Position numbers and translations under genes: made by a program | The notes under the pieces: model-generated | Database searches by the model: none | Told to the model about the DNA's origin: nothing | What the model saw: the letters and a program-made list of their open reading frames with translations, nothing else | Assembly: GCA_949775045.1 (NCBI GenBank) | Contig: OX459101.1 | Location: 12,140,347-12,204,346, forward strand | Origin: Metridium senile | Lineage: Eukaryota; Cnidaria; Anthozoa; Actiniaria; Metridiidae | DNA length: 64,000 bases | Reading direction: 5' to 3' | Shown: in pieces, positions 19,640 to 28,801 of the stretch | Layout of the letters: each line of letters begins with the position of its first letter | Position numbering within the stretch: position 1 is the stretch's first letter

Positions 19640-20410
19640 CCTATTAATGCGCTATCATTTCACATCAACAAAGATTGTAGGTATTTAGTGGAATCACACA
19701 TTTCCAGAGCAATATTATTGACACATACATTAATCGAGTTAATCTGACCCTTAGGCCTAGTCTGGGACCTTAACTTGCCTTAACTCGCACAAACTCGCAT
19801 TAACTCGCACAAGCTCGCAGTAAATTACTCAATGTCATAATGCACAGGGAATTGCCTTAACCTCATCTCACAAAGCTGAAATATACACATATAAGTCATG
19901 TTCTTTTAGTGTCGCTCCAAATTATGGGATTTTTCCTTAACTCGCCTTAACTCGCCTTAAATCGCAGCATTGAAATTTTGATTTTCCCTTAACTCGCCTT
20001 AACTCGCCTTAACTCGCCCAAACTCGCTGCGAGTTAAGGCGAGTTTAGGTCCCAGACTAGGCCTACCCTTATGGGATGATGTTATATATCATATACTCGC
20101 ACTTCTTTTAAAATATTCATTGATAATTTATTGGCACCAATACAGTCGTTAAGATTCAGTTCAGAGTTAAGTTATTGTGCTCAATCTTCAATTCAAATTC
20201 TATTTCCCGGAAGTATGTATCATCAGCGAAAAGACGGAAGTTTAGTATACAATTACAATTTGCTGTGTCGTTAATATATATGACGAAAAGGAATGGACCC
20301 AAATTAGATCCCTGAGGCACACCAAAGCAAGTCAAAAGTAAACTGCAAAAATGACCTTTAATGTCGACAAATTGTTTATCCATGCAATATATTTGTTTAA
20401 AACCATCGCA
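19640..20410 (-). pseudogene. LINE reverse transcriptase pseudogene, unit 1
   Basis: Read from 20410 downward it encodes MDKQFVDIKGHF, GVPQGSNLGPFLFVIYIND and LFADDTY (the FADD catalytic pair of non-LTR reverse transcriptases). It then stops at LTLN. A frameshift restores NLNDWIGANKLSMNI, the motif that normally follows, before 20100. Homology ends around DSTKYLQSLSK. A TIR element (19753-20064) interrupts the C-terminal part. The fragment lacks fingers, endonuclease and 3' end. The same frameshift is present in the other units, so the RT was already dead when the unit amplified. Confidence 0.85.
19753..20064. mobile_element. Private TIR element with CTTAACTCGC repeats
   Basis: Ends GGCCTAGTCTGGGACC (19753) and GGTCCCAGACTAGGCC (20049-20064) are inverted repeats. 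The interior is packed with CTTAACTCGC / ACAAACTCGC subterminal repeats. The flanks ACCCTTA on both sides suggest a 7-8-bp target duplication. Units 2-5 show the empty site (CTGACGCTTATGGG), confirming insertion after the units split. Non-coding. Confidence 0.85.
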
Positions 20411-20684
20411 TGCACGTACAATTACTGAACTGAGTAGTGGTTAGTCAAATAATTGTGTCTTTAATGAATACATCCATAGCTACTCACTACAAAAAAAAAA
20501 AACACTGAGTAGTGGCTACTCAAATGACTGAGTAAATCAGTGCGTGCACAATTTCTTGGTCCACGTAGATAGGCAAAGTTTCTTTCTAATTAAGTCACTT
20601 CCATTTCTTTGCTTAAAAATTCATTTTTCTTGAGTTCGAATAAATGAATAATTGTTATTAGTAGAAAACTGCACAGTGCTTTTC

Positions 20685-21739
20685 TCAGTTTTGTACCAAT
20701 GAAGTGTTATTTTGTGATTGCATTCCCTCGCCTAGGCTTCTCGTAGAACACGGAACACGACTGCCGTGACGACCTCCTCTTCGACACATTCTGCACATAG
20801 CTCTCTTAAACTCCCTAATCCTGAACATGTAAACGATAATATTGATGCCAGAATTACAACACGCCAAGGCTATGAGAAATAGAAAGAGATTCTCGGAAAG
20901 AGGCATGTCCTTGACAATCATTGTCTGTACCATGAAGTAGATGTTAATTGGGTAAATAGTTATTAGAGAGGCTAGTGTCACTAGGAACAGAGTAACAGCC
21001 AGTTTACGCTCCTTGAGGAGGCTTCTTTGGTGGTTGTTGCGTACGGTGCTGTATCTCATTTTCCCAAACAAAGCGCAGTATGCGATGATAATGGTCAGCA
21101 GAGCAAGCTGTGAAATCACTACATCGGAGTAGATAAAAACGGCGTCGATTGAAGCAACCCCAACTGTACTAGCGAGATAGAGCGCTGATAGCACAGAAGC
21201 TAGAACCCAAGGAATCGCGATTAAAACTATGTAAGGACTTTTCCCAGCATTTCGATGCTTTGTTGGAAATCCTACAGCCCAAAGCCGTTCCACTGCTACG
21301 GTAGCTACAGTAAAGAGTGAACACATACGAAACAGATACAGTGACACAAGACGCCACACCGGTAAAATATCGCTACGTGTTCCTTGAAGCGTAAGACCAT
21401 CTTCCACGCACAGAAGAACACTAGAAAATCCGACCAAGAGATCTGCAACGGACAAGCTTATAAGAAGAGCGTAAAAACGGCGTCTTAGTGCTCTAGTTCG
21501 AAGGAAGATAGCTAAGCAAACCGTATTGCCAACCAGGGTAAATCCTGAGATAAACACAAAGATGATCAATCGTGTTAAGATTAAAGACATATCTGTGGGT
21601 CTGCAGAGTTTGCGTCCGCACTCCAAAACCACTTCTAAGTTTTGTTTTACAATGGATAACTGAGTTACTGACAATTTTACAGCTCAGAAAAAAGATAAAC
21701 TCAGACCACTTCATGATGATGCGAGACTTGCTTTTTCAT
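20685..21739 (-). CDS. Class A (rhodopsin-like) GPCR, copy 2, intact
   Basis: From ATG 21590 a 301-residue seven-helix receptor runs to TGA 20685. TM1 8-30 (G21-N22), TM2 41-61 (D50 in SVAD), TM3 78-103 (E101-R102 replacing D/ERY), TM4 121-141 (W128), TM5 155-176, TM6 196-221 (P214), TM7 234-257. Atypical: no Cys at the usual start of TM3, TM6 lacks CWxP (LITIYPINI), and NPxxY is replaced by N246-SGINIIVY. The tail is Cys/Arg-rich (CRMCRRGG) and ends NNTSLVQN. Upstream, ATGAAAAA (21739-21732) followed by GCAAGT could be a tiny first exon spliced to 21600, giving MKKPTDMSLI in frame and 307 residues; this is inference. The ligand is unknown. The TATA-like block is at 21811-21830. Confidence 0.92.
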
Positions 21740-22062
21740 GGTGGAATAAGTTACCATTTTTACTGCGACTTGCTTGAAGTGACTTGAACGGCAACAATTC
21801 TTACCACGAATTATATCATAGTTATATATAGAAACAACCTTTTGTCCTAATATCATATTTCATATAACATTAATTTCTTTCCTTTGCCAAAAAAAATAAA
21901 TAAATACACAATTAAAATTGGAATTAAAATTATCAGATTACTATGATAATAAGTAGCAGTCGATTTCTGCTGTCAATTTTGACATATTTTTGAGTATCTT
22001 GTAAAAAATGTTTCTAAGAGCGGACGATTCAGTATGGGTTCCAAAAACATATATCTTTTATA
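21740..22062 (-). promoter_or_regulatory. Conserved upstream block of GPCR copy 2
   Basis: About 320 bp shared by every receptor copy. It includes TATATATAACTATGATATAA (21811-21830, on the - strand), a plausible TATA box 70-90 bp above the possible first ATG. It also includes GACTTGAACGGCAAC and a distal GGAACCCATACTGAATC segment. Conservation in the diverged + strand copy (9737-10130) suggests more constraint than drift, though no functional test is possible here. Confidence 0.5.
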
Positions 22063-22190
22063 TATGGCGCGCGTTCGGGGTCAAAATTAACTATGTATAA
22101 TTTCCTTCCATTACTTTCTAAATGTAATCTCACAATGCACTACTACGTTTGAAAAGATTTTACGCTTTAAAACTTGCAATCCCGTGACGA

Positions 22191-22386
22191 TTTGCGAACA
22201 CTCAATACTTTCGAACACTGATTACTTTCGAACACTGATTACTTGCGAACACTGATTACTTTCGAACACTCATTACTTTCGAACACTCATTACTTTCGAA
22301 CACTCATTACTTTCGAACACTCATGACTTTCGAACACTCACGACTTTCGAACACTCATGACTTTCGAACACTCATGACTTTCGAAA
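22191..22386 (+). repeat. 18-bp tandem repeat, about 11 copies
   Basis: Unit TTTCGAACACTCATTACT with small changes (CATGACT, CTGATTACT). It is subterminal in the 3.1-kb element, where arrays can serve as transposase binding sites. Confidence 0.95.
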
Positions 22387-22884
22387 CTCTTTATGCAAGG
22401 CGTTGCTTGCTCTAATGGGTCACGTGATAAATTTTATGTGATGATTGCATATAAATGTCAAGTTTCTTTGGTCTGACTTTTCCTTGTTGGCACACGTCAG
22501 CATATATATTTATCACTTTAGATTCGCCACTTTAGATTCGCCTAACATTTAAGATGAACTCAAACTTATAAAAGAGGGTGAGCGCAGCGCTTGATTGAGA
22601 CTACCAAGCTTATTTGAGAATAATACATGTGCACCTCTTAAAAGCTATGTAAGATAAACGGAGAGTTGAGAGCCCGTAGTGAGAGCGAGAATACAGTATT
22701 GACTTGTATAAAGTGGCTGAAGGTTTGCGTAAAAGTGAGAATGTTAGTATGTGCAAAAACAAAGTCGCGTATGTGTAGAACGGTGGTTAGAAATGGATGT
22801 AAATCTATGATGAGCTCACAGAAAAAAATGAATGAAGATTCTCTGGATTATAAATAGTCGTCGGAACAGTTCACACCAAATGTA
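22387..22884. other. Interior of the 3.1-kb element, no gene recognised
   Basis: Contains a GGTCACGTGA word at 22420. A 63-codon + strand frame at 22666-22857 has no recognisable motif. Confidence 0.4.
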
Positions 22885-23070
22885 TCAAATGTCTTTACTT
22901 TTGAAATTCCAATCTTCAAGATATTGTAACTGTTCCTGGGTTATTTCAAATTTCGGACGTCCTACAAGTCCCGATTGACTGTGTGACAAAGAAGGAGATG
23001 ACAATGTAGCTTCTGCCCCAGATAACAAAGACGTGACAACGGCGAGACATATCTGCTCGTCCTCAAACAC
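22885..23070 (-). pseudogene. Helix-turn-helix (GRPKF...QEQLQYL) coding fragment
   Basis: The frame from ATG 23070 reads a 35-residue leader, then GLVGRPKFEITQEQLQYLED and WNFKSKDI before a stop. The GRPxF-I-EQL-x-L-x-x-F pattern is the start of a DNA-binding helix-turn-helix seen in metazoan integrase/DDE-domain proteins, where a second helix normally follows. The frame ends early. A possible donor (AAAA then GTAAAG) lies at the end, so it may be one exon of a larger, unseen gene. It sits inside the 3.1-kb TIR element and could be a transposase remnant. Confidence 0.4.
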
Positions 23071-25079
23071 AGGAGTATTTATATTTATATATATATATGG
23101 CGAATACGTTGTGACAGTTGATCGAACCTGAAAATTACATAGTCAACTAATTCACTACTTGATTTAATCTTCTTGAGAGATCAAGTAGTACAAGTCAAAT
23201 TAGCTTTTCAATTATAATTTTGTATTTTATGTTCTTTTTCAGCGCTTAAAACCGACTTGAATAAGCGCTTTATAAGAAAATTTTTTTTATTATTATTAAG
23301 TCGAATACTTTCTAAAATTTATGATTGATCCCTTGAAATCCCTTGTGACAGCAAATTTATCACGTGACCCATTAAAAACATATGCTGTCAAAAACATATT
23401 ATTTCAGACTGAAAACATTACCCTGTTATATACGAATTCATGCGGTGGATGTAAAGGTTTCAAACTGGTAGTCGTGTGTGAAGTATTGAATTCAAAAGTA
23501 GTCATACAAAGAGGTTTGAACTCAAAAGTAATCGGATTAGTCCCGCAGACAAAGTCGTTTTTTGCCCGAACCTTGCAAATCTGTGTATAGTATTTTTTAT
23601 TGCACTAAAATATTGTCTATATAGGTATCATAGAACGCTGAATCATCAACTGTCACTTCAACAGCCTTAGGGAATTTGAGATATTTCGACTTTTTGTTAG
23701 TCCCATACAAACTATAAGCATGGAAACGAGGCTGAAACCGGAAGTCGTTCCATTTCTCTGCAGAAAAATATATGATAAAAGTTTATTATAAGCTAGACAA
23801 CATGTTTCCAAACAAATTATTTCTCAGCTCCTCTTATAGACGGTTTAACTTCTATGCCTCACAAAAATAATGCCTGCGTATCGTAAATGAAAACTAACTG
23901 TTGCATGTTTATATACAGGCCAATAAGCACTTCTTAGTTTTTGCCCAATTGACAAATTTTCAGTCAAAGTAATTCCAACTTTTATACACTGTTTAAAACA
24001 ACAGCAACCGTACTGTTTGCTATACCGGATATATATATATTGGAATATACTACAACCGTGTAAAATTCGTGTCAGAAGGAATAAGTAGATATAAGGGGAA
24101 ACGTAGTTGCGATTCTTGCCTTGATAGCCGAGATGTATCATAGATCGCGGACTAGCCTAGAGTTGCCAGCATTTCTTTTGAGGGAAGTGCATCCTGCCTG
24201 AAACAAGCGTTTCAAGCGGTCTGCAAGGGAAAGGGAAACGGAAAATTAACTGTAACACGACCAACTTTTTTCTTTTTCCTGCTATTTTAAAGTGCACTAA
24301 TATACTCAAACCATAAAGAGCTGAGCTGAATATCAGTCAGTTCTCGCCATAATAAATCTAGCCCATATGTCTGTAGTGTTATTAGCCTGAGGCGAGAACG
24401 TTCCTATTGCGAGAAAGAAAAACAAATTTGTTTGTGATATTTTCCAACAAAATAAATGACTGAGTCAAGAATAAAAGCCAGCAGCAACAACTAGTACAAG
24501 GTTGTGCCTTTAGCCACCAACAATCGAGGCATTCCAGAAAAATATGAAGTGCTAATGGAATAGCTTGAGTATAGTCTGCGTAGCAAGCGTTTCTTTGTGG
24601 GAGAAGGAAAAAAATGATCTTGGGATACCTGTGGTGCAAAAAGTTGAGTCGGGAGAAAATAAAAACACATTACACAATCATCTGAATTTTTTTTGTGGTT
24701 CAATGTACAAAATCATTATCGATGAAGCCTATGACAATTTAGTGATGGAAGAAATTCTGTGATAATATTTGATTTCATTGCGTAGAAAAATATGATTTCA
24801 TACCAAATCAATGCTAATTTATGCATATCTAAAAATCCTTATAAATCGAGTTCCCCAAGACTGCAATCTTGACAGTTGCTGGATATATGTTTATTTGAAT
24901 AAGGAAAACTTGAGTACAACGTAAAAATTACTATACACCTCGATGCATACCTCCGTGCCAAATCTGCAGGACTAGATGTTATATCTCCTTGTACTAGTGC
25001 AAACTATCTTAGGAGAATAAACATTGAAGTAAACATTAAAGTTACTGATAGGTTTTCGAAAGATTTCATACAAAGTTTT
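23071..25079. other. Remaining interior of the 3.1-kb element, no gene recognised
   Basis: Short frames on both strands show no recognisable domain. GCGTAGCAAGCGTTTC at 24577 and GAAACAAGCGTTTCAAGCGG near 24200 hint at another dispersed element inside. Tc1, piggyBac and hAT core motifs were looked for and not seen. Confidence 0.4.
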
Positions 25080-25177
25080 ACATGTTTTCAAAAGCAGTAG
25101 TGCATTGTGAGACATCATTTAGAAAGTAATGAAAGGAAATTATACATTGTTAATTTTGACTTCAAAAACGCGCCATA

Positions 25178-26716
25178 TTTAAAACAGTCTAAAGTCATTA
25201 AGATGGTTTGAGTCTTTGTTTGATGATTATATTTTGAGACTATTACACAGTATTTCTTTAATTTCAAACGTAATATTTGCACTTTTCCCTGCCCGTGCCA
25301 GTAAATGGCATTATATTTAGCAAGTTCTTTTAATACTAAAACGAAAAAAACCCTAATTATTTCCAAAGCGAATGTGAACCTTCATGTTACAAGCTAGTAA
25401 TTAGAACGAGGCATGATATCGACCACAATAATCGTATCAGCTGTAATATTTATTAATAGATTAATAGTCATTAAGGTGTTTTGAGCCTTTGTTTAATAAT
25501 TCTATTTTGAGACTATATTATACAAGGATCTCTTTAATTTAAAATGTGATATCAATGTCATTTGCCTGGACCTTAAACTCAATGACGTATGGCAAATTTC
25601 ATTCACTGCAAGTTGAAACTTTCCAAAAACTCTCATAAAATAAAAGAAGCTAAAATGACATAAAAGACATTTAAATACAATATTTGGGACAAATAGAATT
25701 TTTATGTTACATGCTGACTAAATATGTTTGCATGGTCTTGAAAGTCACGTTGCCTTTATAATACGACCATTAAAAGTCACGTTGCGCATATTGTATTATG
25801 TTAATCATGTCAGGGACATTTTCGTACTTTGACCTTGTTTCAGTGAGATAAAATGCAAAATCATTCCATATATAGCTTATCAGGTACATTATCTTGGATA
25901 CGCACGATCACGGGACTAGGGTGTGCCTTGCTTCATATCTTGTGACGACGTCTACAGTGTTCATTCTGATACGAAATACCGTACAGTCTACAGGCATCGC
26001 CCTCCTCCTCCCCTTGCCTGTCCACGGTAATGTACTGTTATTTGGGCGTTCGTTTTTATTGCCCTCACCTTTACTGGTCCAATTAAGATTTTACTTAGTG
26101 TAACAATTGACAATGTATTTTTGTATTAAAAACGGCTTTGCGGGCTTTTCCTCAAAGCCATTTACGCCATGACACGTCTTGTTTATTTTGTCTGCCCAGT
26201 AAACGAGCTCGGTAAATGCAGCAATGAATAATATTATGAATACTATTAAGCATAGGAACATAAAACGATAATTCATTTTTGAGCAATAGTATTGAGTATA
26301 TCTGCATGAGCAAAGGAAAACCTTACAGACTAAAAATAATTGACAACTGGTCGTTATGTTTTTTGGCACTTTTCCCGAGCCAGTTTATACTATAAATATA
26401 TATAGTATATTTGGCAAGTTCCAAAAAAAAAAGGTTATGATCTACTTCTTATAATACTAAAAATGTTAAAAACCATACACACCCAAGCCAGACATTGAAA
26501 CGAACGAGCAAGCTAGTGATTGGAACGAGGCATTGATATCGATCAAAATAATCGTATCCGCTATTCAATTAATTTTATAGCAGCCTAAAAGTCATCAAAA
26601 TATTTTAAATCTATGTTTTTCGTGTATCTTTATTTAACTCATACACCACTACATGAAATTTCATATTTACGTCGTTGCAATGGTACAGAAAATCTAACGT
26701 AATTATTAAATGTTGA
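25178..26716. other. Unit-common spacer with a unit-1-only segment
   Basis: 25178-25674 and 26271-26716 align with 33590-34500, 39470-40380 and 47980-48890. 25675-26270 is present only here; units 2-4 join CATTTAAA directly to ATTTCATTTTTGAGC. No terminal repeats flank it, so a deletion in the ancestor of units 2-4 is more likely than an insertion. A 92-codon frame (26091-26369, -) with one hydrophobic segment crosses the edge and is not supported as a gene. Confidence 0.5.
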
Positions 26717-26966
26717 CCTTTACGACATCTTTACGATCAACCGTAATGCGACGTAAGCAATTATCTAACGGAGCTTTACGCTTAGCGTAAAGCTAAGTAA
26801 TCTTTATCTTTAAGCTCACAGTAAACCAGCGTAAAGACATTTTAACGTAATATTTACGTTAGACGTAACGCAACATAAAGGAGAATACATTTTATCATTA
26901 CGGTCATAATAAAGAGACGTAAAGCGATATCAACATAATCTTTACGTTTTTTGAAAAGCAACATAA
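26717..26966. repeat. TTACG/CGTAA-rich block, unit 1
   Basis: Dense TTTACG/CGTAAA words in both orientations (for example GCTTTACGCTTAGCGTAAAG, a perfect short palindrome). It precedes the minisatellite by about 90 bp in every unit. Confidence 0.8.
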
Positions 26967-27058
26967 CCTTTTTATATTATGCTCGTTTATTATAAAGAGT
27001 CGCAAATATTGCTGAAATTCGGAGTAGGATATGAAACGTTTTGGATCATAGTGTGAAC

Positions 27059-27482
27059 GTACCGTGGCATGAACCAAGTACCATACTATGAACCAAGGTA
27101 CCATGACATGAACCAAGGTACGTACCATGGCATGAACCAAGGTAACATAACATGAACCAAGGTACCATGACATGGACCAAGGTACAGTCACATGAACCAA
27201 GGTACCATGGCATGAACCAAGGTACGTACCATGGCATGAACCAAGCCACGTAGTACCATGGCATGAACCAAGGGACGTACCATGACATGAACCAAGGTAC
27301 CGTGGTATGAACCAAGGTACGTACCATGGCATGAACCAAGGTACCGAGGCATGAACCAAGGTATGTACCATGGCATAAACCAAGGCACGTAGTACCATGG
27401 CATGAACCAAGGTATGTACCATGGCATGAACTAAGGTACGTACCATGACATGGACCAAGGTACCATTGCATGAACCAAGGGA
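27059..27482. repeat. Minisatellite array, unit 1 (~424 bp)
   Basis: Monomers GGTACCATGACATGAACCAA (20 bp) and GGTACGTACCATGG+CATGAACCAA (24 bp) with variants. It is the shortest and most degenerate of the four arrays. The - strand reads open in all frames because no monomer contains a stop; these frames are not genes. Confidence 0.97.
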
Positions 27483-28389
27483 ACGGACATGCCTCGATCA
27501 ACTCTGTTTACGTTTTATATGACTTTGTTGACTGCCTGTCAATCATGGTTCGTGACGTCATATATCACGTGACTGGTGGGGAAATATTGTATAACTCGTG
27601 AATTTGTTCGATATTGATCAAATCTGGACAAACACACTTTACATGACTTTGTTGACCGGACCTGTCAATCATGGTATTTTCCTTTTGTTGAAGGAAAAGA
27701 AAGTAGGATTGATGACAATTTCTTTGTTATGATTTTTAATCAAATGTTTTTGATATTTTCAAGACACTTTATTTGATATTTTGAGTTTACGACTACTATA
27801 GCCGTTTTATGAAAATTCAGGGCGTGCCCAGAACGGAAATACTCCTTGTTGCAATATCTATTTACCAGAAAAACAAAGCTACTTTGTTTGTTTGTCTCTG
27901 AAAATTACGAGGATACTTTTCATAAACGCTTGAAATTAAGAGTTTTGCCCTTTCAATGGAAGTCATGGAACGTGGAAGTGTGTAGTATCTCAAAACAGGT
28001 TCGCAAATTTCTGCTAATTCTAAACTTGCTTTTATGGAATTATGTTTTTTTGCTCACTTTGTACAACACCAATTTTATTATAAATTGTTGGAGAAGAGAA
28101 ACAAACAGTATTATATTTATTAAAGAGTAATAAGGGAAACAACATTTACTACAATGATTGACAACAGTGTTGGCACGAATGTGATAAAGCCAATTTAGCA
28201 CTGCTGAAATTCTACTACTTCCCTCCCTCTGGTAATGTTAAGGAGGGAGTCATTGTTTGGTGCTTATGTGGTTTACCTATTAAACATCAACATTGATGTG
28301 GGGGGAAGGGGGATAAGCTTTTTAAAATACTTAAAATAAACAATGTAGACTCTTTGAGATAAAATACTAAAATATCGTTCCAAGTAGTT
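27483..28389. other. Unit 2 leader block, no gene supported
   Basis: Matches 35811-36690. A 94-codon frame at 27846-28130 corresponds to the 103-codon frame in units 3-5 but differs in sequence and end. No protein family is recognisable. Confidence 0.45.
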
Positions 28390-28801
28390 TTGACAAAGAT
28401 TGTAGATATTTAGTGGAATCACTCATTTCCAGAGCAATATTATTAACACATACATTAATCGAATTAATCTGACGCTTATGGGATGACGTTATTATAATAT
28501 CCTTGCACTTCTTAATATTCATTGATAATTTATTGGCACCAATCCAGTCGTTAAGATTCAGTTCAGAGTTAAGTTATTGTGTTCAATCTTCAATTCAAAT
28601 TCTATTTCCCGGAAGTTTAGTATACAATTACAATTTGCTGTGTCGTTAATATATATGACGAAGAGGAATGGACCCAAATTAGATCCCTAAAGCACACCAC
28701 AGCAAGTCAAAAGTAAACTGCAAAAATGACCTTTAATGTCGACAAATTGTTTATCCATGCAATATATTTGTTTAAAACCGTTGCATGCATGTACAATTAC
28801 T
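28390..28801 (-). pseudogene. LINE reverse transcriptase pseudogene, unit 2
   Basis: Same RT fragment as in other units, but 27 bp are deleted between GGAAG direct repeats (28611), removing the FADDT catalytic motif. An additional stop lies in the GVPQGS region (CTAAAGCACACC instead of CTGAGGCACACC). The deletion between short direct repeats is typical of replication slippage. Confidence 0.85.

Larger units (their letters stand above)
22063..25177. mobile_element. 3.1-kb TIR element private to unit 1
   Basis: ATATGGCGCG with GTCAAAATTAAC and GTATAATTTCCTT (22063-22165) is matched in inverse orientation at 25080-25177 (GGAAATTATACATTG, AACGCGCCATAT). Arms are ~100 bp. In other units AACATATATCAGTCAACATA runs straight into AAAACAGTCTAAAAG, which is the empty site. 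The interior holds an 18-bp tandem array near the left end and an HTH-like coding fragment at 22885-23070. The rest shows no recognisable transposase. Confidence 0.7.
18890..27482. repeat. Segmental duplication unit 1 (GPCR copy 2)
   Basis: From TTTTCCTTTTGATGAAGG to the end of the minisatellite. Order: leader block, RT pseudogene (with a MITE inside), receptor on the - strand, TATA-containing upstream block, a private 3.1-kb TIR insertion (22063-25177), unit-common sequence, TTACG block, minisatellite. It retains 25675-26270, which units 2-4 all lack. It is more diverged from units 2-4 than they are from each other. Confidence 0.85.

Noticed and set aside
26091..26369. Small membrane protein candidate (one hydrophobic segment, 92 codons)
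   Set aside because: Crosses the edge of a segment missing in other units, has no homologue I recognise and is in AT-rich DNA where such frames arise by chance.
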